A DNA stretch of 64,000 nt from 3107 sp001483205 (GTDB lineage Bacteria > Pseudomonadota > Alphaproteobacteria > Rhodobacterales > Rhodobacteraceae): contig OZ219809.1 in NCBI GenBank assembly GCA_964291375.2, positions 620,001 through 684,000 on the forward strand, read 5' to 3'. The position numbers and the translations under genes were made by a program. This document shows, piece after piece, positions 41,150-49,639 of the stretch (the first letter of the stretch is position 1; each line of letters begins with the position of its first letter). The notes under the pieces were generated by a model. That model searched no databases. It was not told the DNA's origin and saw nothing but the letters and a program-made list of their open reading frames with translations.

Positions 41150-41911
41150 ATGATCACCGCCACCGAAAATCCCCCGACAACACCCAACTGGGTTCAGGCT
41201 TTTGATCGGTGTCGCGGGTGGATACGGCGGGGCATCGCGGATTTTCGCCACCGTCCCCTGCTCGGCCTGGCTTATGGGGCTGGTTTCTTTCTCGCCAGCT
41301 ATATGGTGATCGCGCTCCTTTGGGTCAGCGGGCTGGCCTGGATGCTGCTTCCGGCGCTCGCCGGGGCTATTCTGGTCGGCCCGGTTCTGGCGGTCGGGCT
41401 GTATCAGGAAGCGCGCCGCATCCGCTATGGCCGCCGCTGCCCGGTCGCCTCGCCCGGACAGTTTGCCATCGTCGGGGCAATCCTGATGGTCCTGCTGCTG
41501 ACATGGTTTCGCACGGCAACGGTTCTTTACGCGCTCTTTTTCGGGCTGCGGCCTTTCCCCGGATTTGCCGAGACACTCAGCACGGTATTGCTGACCCACG
41601 AAGGTCTGATCCTGCTGGTCGTCGGCACGCTGGTCGGGGGGCTGTTCGCCGCGCTGACCCTCGCGGTTTCGTTCTTTTCGGTGCCGATGCTGGTGGACCG
41701 GGAAACCGACGCATTCTCGGCAATGGGGCTGAGCTTTTCCGCCTGCACGCACAACTTCCGCACTGCGGTCGCCTGGGGCGCTGTTGTCACGTTTGCCCTT
41801 GTGGTTGGTGTTGCAACCGGGTTGCTGGCGATGATCGTGATCTTTCCTCTGCTCGGATATGCCACCTGGCACGCATATGATGACCTGTTCGGCGCGGCAG
41901 AGCAGGGATGA
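41150..41911 (+). CDS. DUF2189 domain multi-pass membrane protein
   Basis: A 253-residue protein with about five to six membrane segments (LAYGAGFFLASYMVIALLWV, WMLLPALAGAILVGPVLAVGLY, FAIVGAILMVLLLTWF, LILLVVGTLVGGLFAALTLAVSFFSVPML, AVVTFALVVGVATGLLAMIVIFPLLGYATWHAY). DUF2189 is described as cytochrome-oxidase-associated; its presence next to the cbb3 operon agrees, though the function is unknown. CGGGAGACAG upstream of the ATG is a ribosome-binding site. The stop codon TGA is shared with the start of a family A element, so the C-terminus may have been set by that insertion. Confidence 0.82.
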   Translation: MITATENPPTTPNWVQAFDRCRGWIRRGIADFRHRPLLGLAYGAGFFLASYMVIALLWVSGLAWMLLPALAGAILVGPVLAVGLYQEARRIRYGRRCPVASPGQFAIVGAILMVLLLTWFRTATVLYALFFGLRPFPGFAETLSTVLLTHEGLILLVVGTLVGGLFAALTLAVSFFSVPMLVDRETDAFSAMGLSFSACTHNFRTAVAWGAVVTFALVVGVATGLLAMIVIFPLLGYATWHAYDDLFGAAEQG

Positions 41912-42120
41912 CCTCTGCATAAGGGTGTATCGGTGGCCAACCTGTCCCGCCCGGTCGCAAGACCGGGCAGCGCCTGCCTGCCCCCCGGCAGGCGCTTTGA
42001 ACGCCTCAACCTGTTGCTGCGTATGGACTTTATGGAGAGACCATCGCCAATTTGGAATGTCGGAAAAAGCGCCCGCCCAGGCAGGCGGCTGCCCGGTTTG
42101 ACCAATATGCAGAAGACTTT
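41909..42120. mobile_element. Long family A element without hairpin module, overlapping a stop codon
   Basis: Left end TGACCTCTGCATAAGG begins at the stop codon of the DUF2189 gene; right end CCAATATGCAGAAGACTT at 42103-42120. The interior has CCGGTCGCAAGACCGG, the unoccupied CGCCTGCC/GGCAGGCG stem and the TGGAATGTCGGAAAAAGCGCC module. It ends 30 bp before ccoS. Confidence 0.75.
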
Positions 42121-42149
42121 TCCCGGCAATGCACCTGAAACACCAGGGC

Positions 42150-42305
42150 CTACCTCAGCGGCACATCGTCATCATCATCGAGAATGCGGTAGCGGTCCCC
42201 TTCGGGATCATCGAATTGCCCCGTTCGCAGGCACCATCTGAACGCCAGCAGAAAGACACCCCCCAGGAACAGCGCCACCGGTATCAGATAAAGCAACGCG
42301 GTCAT
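42150..42305 (-). CDS. ccoS: cbb3-type oxidase maturation protein CcoS
   Basis: A 51-residue single-helix protein, MTALLYLIPVALFLGGVFLL followed by AFRWCLRTGQFDDPEGDRYR and an acidic ILDDDDD tail. The GQFDDPEGDRYRIL segment is the CcoS signature. It is needed for cofactor insertion into the cbb3 oxidase. Its ATG overlaps the ccoI stop (ATGA at 42302-42305). Last gene of the operon; a family A element follows 30 bp downstream. Confidence 0.93.
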   Translation of the reverse strand: MTALLYLIPVALFLGGVFLLAFRWCLRTGQFDDPEGDRYRILDDDDDVPLR

Positions 42306-44410
42306 CTGAGCGGCCTCATCCGGCAGGCATTAAGCATCACAAGGACCGACGAGCTTGACATGAATATTGCCGCCCAAAAGGGCGTCAGCAGCCCGGCTAT
42401 GGCGACCGGCACGGTGGCCACATTATAGAGCGCCGCAAAGGTCAGGTTCTCGGTCATGCGTCGGCGGGCCACCTTTGCCATCTTCCGGGTCTGCGGTATC
42501 GCCATGAGCGAAGACCCGACGATGATGATGTCTGCTGCATTGCGGGCGACCTCTGAGGCCTCTCCGAAAGACAGGGAAACATCGGCTGTGCTAAGCGCCG
42601 CGGCATCATTTATACCGTCCCCCAGCATGGCGACCACCCGGCCCTCTGCCTGAAGCGCCTGAATCCGGTGCAGTTTGCCATCGGGCTTACAGGCCCCTTC
42701 TGCACATGAAATGCCGTTCCTGCGGGCAAATTCGGTGACGTTCGGGGGGCGATCCCCGGACAGCAGCAAACAATTTGTGCCATCCGCCCGAAGATCATTG
42801 ACAAAGCCTTTCAACCCGTCGCGGGGCTGCTCTGAAAGCGCAATCCGGGCCGGGGCCTGCCCGTTCTGTCTGAACCAGATTTCCGGGCCGGTGATTGCCG
42901 AATCCGCCGCACCCGACGCCCCGACAAACTCCGCTGACCCAAGGGCGTTGCCCTGATCATCCCGAAGGCCCTGCCCCGGCAACTCGCAGACACTGAAAGC
43001 CGGGGCCACCGATGAAAGGGGCGCAATGGCGCGGGCCACCGGGTGAGAGCTTGCCCGCGCCAGCGCACTCAGCCGGTCAGCACCGGCACCATCGGGTTTG
43101 TGCTGTAACGGCTGCAACACGCTCAAAGTCCCGGTCTTGTCGCAAACGAACTGATCGGCAATGGCAAGGGCCTCAAGCGCCGCCCCGCTTTTGACGATCA
43201 CGCCCTTCTCCAGCAGCAGGTTGGCGGCCCTTGACGCGACGGCGGGGGTGGCGAGACCGGCGGCGCAGGGGCAGGTCACCACCAGAACCGCAACCGCGAT
43301 TTCAAACGCCCTCTGCACATCCGCGCCAAGCGCAAAGAACCAGAACGAAAATGCCAGCGCCGCGCTGATCAGGACAAACGGGCCATAGCTGGCTGCAAAC
43401 CTGTCGGCGAATTGCTGTCTCTGCCCCTTCTCTGCCGAGGCCTGATCAATCAGCCGCGAAACCTGCTCCAGAGAACTGCCCTTGCCCGCCTGTTCAACCC
43501 TGAAACGGCAGGGATCGCCCAGATTGAGCGTCCCGGCAAAGAGTGTGTCGCCCGCCTGTTTTGTTGCCGCCGCACTTTCGCCCGTCAGTATGCTTTCGTC
43601 AAAGGCCGCCTGCCCGGACAGCAAAACCCCATCGGCGGGGGCGCGCTCTCCCCTCGGGACAAAAACGATGTCGCCGGATGTAAGCGCTTTCACGCTGACC
43701 TGTTCGGATGTTCCGTCCGCCCGGATGCGCTGGCAGTCAGGCCGGATCAGGGTCCGCAATGTCTTCGCAGCGGTCGAAGACCTGCGGCGCAGCATGTGAT
43801 CCAGTTGGCGACCGACAAGCAGGAAGAATGTCAGCGCAATGGCGGCGTCAAAATATACATGATCCCGCCCGTTCATGGTCTCGATGAGACTTGCGAAATA
43901 TGTGCCGAAAATCGCGAAACTGATGGCAACGTCCATCGTCATGCGCCGCGATGTGATGGCCGCGAAGGCCGGGCCGTAAAAGGGGCGCGCCGCGAAGAAA
44001 ATGACCGGCGTGGCCAGTGCCGCCGCCGCCCGGTTCATAAACTGCACCGTTGCCGCGCCCATATCCGAGGTCAGCCCGGACCAGACGGCAACGGAAAACA
44101 GCATAACATTCATCATGCCAAACCCGGCAACGGCCAGTTCGGCCAGGACTCCGGCCCTGTGCTCAGGCGGCTGATGTGCAGAGTTGTCGGGATGCGCCGC
44201 GTATCCGGCGGCCCCCACCACGGCCTCGATCTGCCGGGCAGAAAGCGCGCCCGCATCAAACCGGACAATAAGCCCGTGGGTGGTGGCATTGACCCGTGCG
44301 GCGCTGACACCGGGCGTTTGTCTCAGGCGTTTCTCCAGTGCAATCGCACAGCCGCCACAGCGCATCCCTGCGATGCTGAAGCGCGCTTCTTTCAGCATCG
44401 TATCGCTCAT
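42302..44410 (-). CDS. ccoI: Copper-translocating P-type ATPase CcoI/FixI
   Basis: P1B ATPase of 702 residues needed to deliver copper to the cbb3 oxidase. N-terminal heavy-metal domain with GMRCGGCAIALEK; membrane helices; actuator TGES; the CPC transport motif in VVTCPCAAGLATPAV; phosphorylation site DKTGT; SHPVARA; and hinge GDGINDAAAL. The start overlaps the preceding small gene by four bases. An operator-like TGTAAGCGCTTTCA inside the gene (43679-43692) is coincidental in the absence of its 21-bp partner. Operon position between ccoP and ccoS supports CcoI over a general copper pump. Confidence 0.95.
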   Translation of the reverse strand: MSDTMLKEARFSIAGMRCGGCAIALEKRLRQTPGVSAARVNATTHGLIVRFDAGALSARQIEAVVGAAGYAAHPDNSAHQPPEHRAGVLAELAVAGFGMMNVMLFSVAVWSGLTSDMGAATVQFMNRAAAALATPVIFFAARPFYGPAFAAITSRRMTMDVAISFAIFGTYFASLIETMNGRDHVYFDAAIALTFFLLVGRQLDHMLRRRSSTAAKTLRTLIRPDCQRIRADGTSEQVSVKALTSGDIVFVPRGERAPADGVLLSGQAAFDESILTGESAAATKQAGDTLFAGTLNLGDPCRFRVEQAGKGSSLEQVSRLIDQASAEKGQRQQFADRFAASYGPFVLISAALAFSFWFFALGADVQRAFEIAVAVLVVTCPCAAGLATPAVASRAANLLLEKGVIVKSGAALEALAIADQFVCDKTGTLSVLQPLQHKPDGAGADRLSALARASSHPVARAIAPLSSVAPAFSVCELPGQGLRDDQGNALGSAEFVGASGAADSAITGPEIWFRQNGQAPARIALSEQPRDGLKGFVNDLRADGTNCLLLSGDRPPNVTEFARRNGISCAEGACKPDGKLHRIQALQAEGRVVAMLGDGINDAAALSTADVSLSFGEASEVARNAADIIIVGSSLMAIPQTRKMAKVARRRMTENLTFAALYNVATVPVAIAGLLTPFWAAIFMSSSSVLVMLNACRMRPLR

Positions 44411-44571
44411 TTTGCTGCAAGCCCGCCGCGAACCTCGATGACCTGCCCGTCCCAGACAGAAAAGGCCAGAGAGATCATGCGGAACTTATATGCACCATAG
44501 GCCACAAGCAAAAGGCACATGACCGCAAACATCCCGTTGCGAAAGCGGCGGTCAGTCTCCGTCTTTTCCAT
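44407..44571 (-). CDS. Small single-helix membrane protein of the cbb3 operon
   Basis: A 54-residue protein, charged N-terminus MEKTETDRRFRNG, one helix MFAVMCLLLVAYGAYKF and a short tail (SVWDGQVIEVRGGLAAK). It overlaps the end of ccoP by 20 bp and the start of ccoI by four, with GGAG upstream of its ATG, so it is an operon member. It occupies the place where ccoG and ccoH (fixG, fixH) usually lie but is far too short to be FixH and has no matching motif. Function unknown; an assembly or subunit role is inferred from position only. Confidence 0.65.
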   Translation of the reverse strand: MEKTETDRRFRNGMFAVMCLLLVAYGAYKFRMISLAFSVWDGQVIEVRGGLAAK

Positions 44572-45424
44572 TCGCGCGGCTCCATTGCAGATAAAGGACC
44601 AGCTTGCGGATTTCTGCATCACTCAGGCGGCCCTCCCAGAACGGCATCACCCCGGCACGGCCCTTGTTCAGGCTGTCATAGATGGCGTCACGATCCCCGC
44701 CATAGAGCCAGAAACCATCCGTGAGGTTCGGGGCACCGATGCCGTTGCCCTGGCCGTTTTCGCCATGGCAGTCGGCACATTCCGAGGCATAGACCTCTGC
44801 GCCACGGGCGGCGGCGTCTCTTTCATGGTCCGCGCCGGACAGGAACAGCACATATTCCGTCGCATCCCGGATCGCGGCGCGTTCCAGTATCCCGTCATGG
44901 CCGAATGCAGGCATGATGCTGTATTGTGTTTCGTCATGGGCGGCGTTGATGCCATAGCGCAGGATCAGTTCAATCTGTTCCGGGTCGTCGCTGAACAGCC
45001 ATGCGTCATCCAGCAGGTTGGGGAAATTCATCTGACCTTTCAGGTCGGTTCCGTGACAGGCGGCGCAGTTGTCATTGAACAGAACGGCGGCGGCGGCTTC
45101 GTGGCGCGCCCGAACATCCGCGTCTGCGGCCAGAGCATACAGGTCTCGGTCAACCAGCTCTTGCCCGAATGCCGCGCGCGTTGCTTCGGCGGTTTCGACC
45201 TGTTCGAGGATGGTCTCGCGGGACGTTGTGCCGATCAGACCGCGAAAATAGTCCGGCCCAAAAGGCACAGACGGATACAACAGCCAGACCGCCAGCGTGA
45301 AGACAATCGAGAGGGCATAGACCCAGATCACCGATTTTGGCACCGGGGTATTCAGTTCTTTGATCCCGTCCCACTCATGGCCGGTGGTCTGTTGGCCGGA
45401 AATGTTGTCTTTTTCTACCTGCAT
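44552..45424 (-). CDS. ccoP: cbb3-type cytochrome c oxidase subunit III
   Basis: Membrane-anchored dihaem cytochrome c subunit, 290 residues. One helix (about 33-50, VIWVYALSIVFTLAVWLLY) and two haem-binding motifs, CAACH at 120-124 and CADCH near 216, each followed later by a Met ligand region (SIMPAFGHDGIL, VMPFWEGRLSD). N-terminal GHEWDGIKELNTPVPKSVIWVY is the CcoP signature. It overlaps ccoQ by ten bases. Confidence 0.97.
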   Translation of the reverse strand: MQVEKDNISGQQTTGHEWDGIKELNTPVPKSVIWVYALSIVFTLAVWLLYPSVPFGPDYFRGLIGTTSRETILEQVETAEATRAAFGQELVDRDLYALAADADVRARHEAAAAVLFNDNCAACHGTDLKGQMNFPNLLDDAWLFSDDPEQIELILRYGINAAHDETQYSIMPAFGHDGILERAAIRDATEYVLFLSGADHERDAAARGAEVYASECADCHGENGQGNGIGAPNLTDGFWLYGGDRDAIYDSLNKGRAGVMPFWEGRLSDAEIRKLVLYLQWSRANGKDGD

Positions 45425-45582
45425 GGGGTGTCGTCCTCGTCAAGCGGGCGCTTTGAGGCGTCATCGAAGGTTGATTTCCGGCCCGGCCAATAGGTCCAGA
45501 TGACGGCGGCCACAAAAAAGACCAGCAGGTAAAGTGCGCCCCAGCTTTTGGCAAAAACCAGCACAGCGTCATGTTGTGTCAT
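45415..45582 (-). CDS. ccoQ: cbb3-type cytochrome oxidase small subunit CcoQ
   Basis: A 55-residue protein with one helix (SWGALYLLVFFVAAVIWTYW), followed by the CcoQ-typical PGRKSTFDDASKRPLDEDD. It lies between ccoO and ccoP and overlaps both by a few bases (ATGA at 45579-45582 with ccoO). CcoQ stabilises the complex. It was translated directly from the sequence. Confidence 0.93.
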   Translation of the reverse strand: MTQHDAVLVFAKSWGALYLLVFFVAAVIWTYWPGRKSTFDDASKRPLDEDDTPCR

Positions 45583-46310
45583 CGGATCAACTCCTCTGCG
45601 CTCAGCGCATCCACATCCACCATGGTTCCGAGCACCTGAAGATAGGCAACAAGCGCGTCCATCTCTGTCACCGCCCGCGGGTTGCCGTCAAAGTCCCGGA
45701 CCTGAACATTTTCGCCATAGGCGTCGATCAGTTCGCCCTCATATTCGGCCTCCGGGTCCGCCTGTGCTCTGGCGTCGCGTTCGGCATTTGCAATCTGCTC
45801 TTCGGAATAGGGAACGCCCGTGCGGGACAGCGCCCGCAACCTTGCCGTGATATAGCCGGTATCAAGAAGGGTTTCCGCCAGGAACGGATAGCCGGGCATC
45901 ACCGAGCCTTTGACAAACTCACGCGGGGCGATCAGGTGGGCGACATGCCAGGCATCCGAGTATTTGCCGCCGATGCGCGCAAGATCGGGGCCGGTCCGTT
46001 TGGACCCCCACTGAAACGGATGATCATACATGCTTTCGGCGGCCAGCGAGAAATGCCCGTAGCGGTCAACATCTGATCGCAGGGTGCGGATCATCTGGCT
46101 GTGGCAGGCATAGCAGCCCTCGCGGACATAGATGTCACGGCCCGCCTGTTCCAGCGGCGTGTAGGGGCGCATCCCCTCGACCTTTTCGATCGTGTTTTCG
46201 ATGGTGAACAGCGGTGTGATTTCCACGATCCCGCCAATCGAGGCGGCAAACAGGATCATCAGCGTAAAGCCGATGGAATTGCGTTCCAGTTTCTGGTGCA
46301 GCTTTGGCAT
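45579..46310 (-). CDS. ccoO: cbb3-type cytochrome c oxidase subunit II
   Basis: Monohaem cytochrome c subunit of 243 residues with an N-terminal anchor helix (IGFTLMILFAASIGGIVEI) and CYACHSQMIR (C66-H70) as haem site. RPYTPLEQAGRDIYVREGCY and GPDLARIGGKYSDAWHVAHL are typical CcoO. It lies four bases downstream of ccoN and carries the electrons from CcoP to the catalytic subunit. Confidence 0.97.
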   Translation of the reverse strand: MPKLHQKLERNSIGFTLMILFAASIGGIVEITPLFTIENTIEKVEGMRPYTPLEQAGRDIYVREGCYACHSQMIRTLRSDVDRYGHFSLAAESMYDHPFQWGSKRTGPDLARIGGKYSDAWHVAHLIAPREFVKGSVMPGYPFLAETLLDTGYITARLRALSRTGVPYSEEQIANAERDARAQADPEAEYEGELIDAYGENVQVRDFDGNPRAVTEMDALVAYLQVLGTMVDVDALSAEELIR

Positions 46311-46314
46311 GGGG

Positions 46315-47910
46315 TTACTCCGCCGGGGTTGCCACGGCCTGACCGGTGGTCAGACGCGGGCCGCGAATGGTCATGGCGATGTTGTAGGCCCCGATACAGG
46401 CCCCGATCAGATAGAGCAGCCCCCCGATGGCACGGGCCCAGTAGTAGGGCTTCATCGCCTCAACCGAATCGAGGAAGGAATAGATGAAGTTCCCCTGATC
46501 ATCATAGGTCTGCCACATTAGCGATTGGGTGATGCCGCTGTTCCACATCGCACCGACATAGATAAGGGTGCCTGACAGGGCGAGCCAGAAATGCAGGGCC
46601 TCCAGCCGGAGCGAATAGATGCCCTCGCGCTTCCATATCCAGGGCACCAGCTTATACATCGACCCGAAGGTGATGAAGGCGACCCAGCCGAGCGCGCCCG
46701 CGTGAACATGCCCCACGGTCCAGTCCGTATAGTGGCTCAGCGCGTTCACCGGCTTTATTGACATGAAAGAGCCTTCAAAGGTTGACAGGCCGTAGAACAG
46801 AATGGCGACCATCATAAAACGCACCGCCGGGTCCGTGCGCACCTTGTCCCATGCCCCGTTCAGCGTCAGGATGCCGTTGAACACCGAGGCCCAGCTTGGC
46901 ACCAGCAGGACAACCGACATGGTCATGCCGAGCACCTGAACCCATTCCGGCAACGCGGTGTAATGCAGGTGATGCGACCCGGCCCAGAGATACAGAAAGG
47001 TGATCCCCCAGAAACCGATGATCGACATCCGGTAGGAATAGATGGGCCGCCCCGCCGCTTTGGGCAGGAAATAATACAGCATACCCAGAAACCCGGCGGT
47101 CAGCAGGAAACCGACGGCGTTGTGCCCATACCACCATTGTGTCATCGCATCCTGAACACCGGCAAACAGCGAATAGCTCTTTGGCACGGCGATAGAGACC
47201 GGGACAGCCAGATTATTGACAATATGCAGCATCGCGATCACGACGATAAAGGCCAGATAATACCAGTTGGCGACGTAGATATGCGGCTCTGCCCGGCGCG
47301 CGAGGGTCAGCAGAAAGGTGACAAGATAGGCGACCCAGATCAGCAGCAGGATCAGATCGGCATACCACTCGGGTTCCGCATATTCCCGCCCCTGAGTGAT
47401 ACCAAGCAGATAACCGGTTGCCGCCAGGGTCACGAACAGATTGTAATAGAGCACGATCAGCCAGGGCATCGTCCGCCCGACAAGCCGCGCGCGGGATGTC
47501 CGCTGAACCACATAGAACGATGTCGCGATCAGCGCGTTCCCGCCAAATCCGAAAACGACCCCGGTGGTATGAACCGGCCGCAAACGCCCGAAATTGGACC
47601 AGCTCATATCCCCGTTGAGCGACGGGATGGCCAACTGCCAGGCGACGACCGCCCCGACCACAAACCCGATCAGCCCCCAGACAAACGTGGCAAGAACGCC
47701 AAAGCGAATGACGGCATCGTTGTATTCAAGGGGGGTGTTTTCATCAGTGTCTGACCAGGTGTCGAGCAGACGCTTGAGCGCAACAAGGGAAAAACCGACA
47801 ATGATCCAGCCGTGCAGCACATATCCGGCCTCGCGCCCGAAACCTGCGATCATAACGCCAAGCAGGCCGACCAGTGCCACAAGTGCAGAGAGAAAGAGAC
47901 GCTCCATCAT
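46315..47910 (-). CDS. ccoN: cbb3-type cytochrome c oxidase subunit I
   Basis: Catalytic haem b / haem b3-CuB subunit, 531 residues, about 12 helices. Histidine ligands are visible in GRLRPVHTTGVVFGFGGNA, WWYGHNAVGFLLTAGFLG, GSHHLHYTALPEWVQ and HYTDWTVGHVHAGALGWVAF, matching CcoN. High-affinity terminal oxidase for low oxygen. First major gene of ccoNOQP; GAGCAGGA precedes its ATG. No full FNR box (TTGAT-N4-ATCAA) was found upstream, only a TTGATGATCAG half-like site at about 48004-48014. Confidence 0.97.
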   Translation of the reverse strand: MMERLFLSALVALVGLLGVMIAGFGREAGYVLHGWIIVGFSLVALKRLLDTWSDTDENTPLEYNDAVIRFGVLATFVWGLIGFVVGAVVAWQLAIPSLNGDMSWSNFGRLRPVHTTGVVFGFGGNALIATSFYVVQRTSRARLVGRTMPWLIVLYYNLFVTLAATGYLLGITQGREYAEPEWYADLILLLIWVAYLVTFLLTLARRAEPHIYVANWYYLAFIVVIAMLHIVNNLAVPVSIAVPKSYSLFAGVQDAMTQWWYGHNAVGFLLTAGFLGMLYYFLPKAAGRPIYSYRMSIIGFWGITFLYLWAGSHHLHYTALPEWVQVLGMTMSVVLLVPSWASVFNGILTLNGAWDKVRTDPAVRFMMVAILFYGLSTFEGSFMSIKPVNALSHYTDWTVGHVHAGALGWVAFITFGSMYKLVPWIWKREGIYSLRLEALHFWLALSGTLIYVGAMWNSGITQSLMWQTYDDQGNFIYSFLDSVEAMKPYYWARAIGGLLYLIGACIGAYNIAMTIRGPRLTTGQAVATPAE

Positions 47911-47925
47911 TCCTGCTCCTCGTCA

Positions 47926-48036
47926 TCAGGATGGTTGAGTTCTTCGGAAGCGGCGTTTCGGGGCCTTGGGGGCGGCGCGCGCTTCGCGAAGGCTAACAGG
48001 CTGATCATCAAGGATTTTCAACTGCCCTGAAATCAT
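47926..48036 (-). CDS. Possible small leader protein upstream of ccoN
   Basis: A 36-codon frame (MISGQLKILDDQPVSLREAR ... RRFRRTQPS) with a good AGGAG 7 bp before its ATG, ending 15 bp before the ccoN start. It is strongly basic in its second half. Codon bias is only moderate and no homologue is recalled, so it may be a leader peptide or a chance frame. The remaining 293 bp up to the divergent gene at 48330 contain no repeat modules and no other gene; a TTGCA-N7-TGCAA inverted repeat lies at 48072-48088. Confidence 0.35.
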   Translation of the reverse strand: MISGQLKILDDQPVSLREARAAPKAPKRRFRRTQPS

Positions 48037-48329
48037 AATGATGCTCCTGATCCGGTATGCTTATACAAATGTTGCATGTCTTCTGCAATCGGCCTGTCCT
48101 GCGACAAAAACGCTCGCCCGTATTGCGGTTCATATGCGCAAGGCAACGGATTGTGTCTCCGCTGTGGCCCGGCGCGGCCATGATGCAGGGGCCTTGCGGA
48201 CAACACACCGCAACACCTGATCGGTTTACAAGACACCGGCCATATGTCATTCCACGCATCTGACCGCAGAACCCGGTGCCTTCCCGTGGCCGCCGGGGGC
48301 CTCTGCCAAATGATGTGACCGCTTCGCCC

Positions 48330-49616
48330 ATGGATACCGCATTCTGGATCACCTGCGGCGCAATCGCCGCGCTGCTGTTGCTGTCCGCCTTTTTCTCGGG
48401 GTCCGAGACCGCGCTGACCGCCGCGTCGCGCGGCAAACTGCGCGCCCGCGCCGACAAGGGAGAGCGCGGCGCGGAACGGGCGCTGAAAGTCACCGAGGAC
48501 ACCGAACGCCTGATCGGTGCGGTGCTGCTTGGCAACAATCTGGTCAATATCCTCGCCGCATCCCTGGCAACGGCGCTGTTCACCCGGCTGTTCGGCGAAA
48601 GCGGTGTCGCGCTGGCGACTCTGGTGATGACCTTTCTGGTGCTGATCTTTGCCGAGGTTCTGCCCAAGACCTATGCCATCTCTAACCCCGAGGTCGCGGC
48701 GACGCGGGTTTCACCGGTCATCGCCGCGGTGATTCTGGTGTTTTCGCCCGTTGTCACCTTCATCCGCCTTCTGGTGCGCCTGTTTCTGGCCCTGTGCGGG
48801 GTGAAGACCGACCCGGACGGCAAAATCCTTGCCGCGCGGGAAGAAATCGCCGGGGCCATATCGCTCGGCCATTCCGAGGGCGGCGTGGAAAAAGAAGACC
48901 GGGACCGGTTGCTTGGCGCGCTGGATCTGGGCGATCGCACGGTCGAAGAGGCCATGCTGCATCGCTCTCAGATCGAGATGATTGATGTTTCCGACGCGCC
49001 CGAGGCGATCCTGGCGCAATGCCTTGCATCCCCCCATACGCGGCTGCCGGTTTTTGATGGCGAGCCCGAAAACATCGTTGGCGTCATCCACGCCAAGAAC
49101 CTGCTGCGCGAAATGGACCGCCTGCGTCGGGGTGGCAGCACGCTGGCGAACGAGTTGCAGAATTTCAACGTGCTTGATGTGGCGATGACCCCGTATTTCG
49201 TGCCCGAGACGACAACGCTTGATGATCAGATGCGGCAGTTCCTGCGCCGCCATACCCATTTTGCGCTGGTGGTCGATGAATACGGCGCGCTGCGCGGGCT
49301 GATCACGCTCGAGGACATTCTGGAAGAGATCGTCGGCGAGATCACCGATGAGTTCGACAGCTCGGACCCGCCGGAATTGCGCCGGACCGAGGATGGCGGG
49401 TTTCTGGTCGATGGGGCAATAACCATCCGTGACCTGAACCGCGCCGCCGACTGGTTGCTGCCGGATGATGAGGCGAACACCGTTGCCGGGCTGGTGATCC
49501 ACGAAGCGCAGATGATCCCGACACCCGGCCAGGTGTTCGGCTTTCACGGCTTTCGTTTCGAGGTGACGGGGCGTGAGGAAAACCGGATCACAGAGCTGAA
49601 AATCCGCCGTCTGTAG
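48330..49616 (+). CDS. CNNM/CorC (HlyC) family transporter-like protein
   Basis: A 428-residue protein with an N-terminal DUF21/CNNM membrane domain (about 1-190; helices TAFWITCGAIAALLLLSAFFSG and VALATLVMTFLVLIFAEVLPKTYAI), the acidic-basic SGSETALTAASRGKLRARA, a central CBS pair (MLHRSQIEMIDVSD ... LVVDEYGALRGLITLEDILEEIVGEI) and a C-terminal CorC_HlyC domain (GAITIRDLNRAADWLLPDDEANTVAGLV ... FRFEVTGREENRI). Such proteins mediate Mg2+ or Co2+ efflux. The start ATG at 48330 is the first conserved one; an upstream in-frame ATG lacks support. Convergent with olsA. Confidence 0.9.
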   Translation: MDTAFWITCGAIAALLLLSAFFSGSETALTAASRGKLRARADKGERGAERALKVTEDTERLIGAVLLGNNLVNILAASLATALFTRLFGESGVALATLVMTFLVLIFAEVLPKTYAISNPEVAATRVSPVIAAVILVFSPVVTFIRLLVRLFLALCGVKTDPDGKILAAREEIAGAISLGHSEGGVEKEDRDRLLGALDLGDRTVEEAMLHRSQIEMIDVSDAPEAILAQCLASPHTRLPVFDGEPENIVGVIHAKNLLREMDRLRRGGSTLANELQNFNVLDVAMTPYFVPETTTLDDQMRQFLRRHTHFALVVDEYGALRGLITLEDILEEIVGEITDEFDSSDPPELRRTEDGGFLVDGAITIRDLNRAADWLLPDDEANTVAGLVIHEAQMIPTPGQVFGFHGFRFEVTGREENRITELKIRRL

Positions 49617-49639
49617 GGGCCTGGAATTGAAATAAAAAT

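Noticed and set aside
43679..43692. Operator-like TGTAAGCGCTTTCA inside ccoI
   Set aside because: It lies within a conserved coding region (DIVFVPRG context) and lacks the second palindrome at 21 bp, so it is likely chance.
48004..48014. FNR/FnrL box upstream of ccoN
   Set aside because: Only TTGATGATCAG is present; the second half-site at the N4 spacing (ATCAA) is missing.
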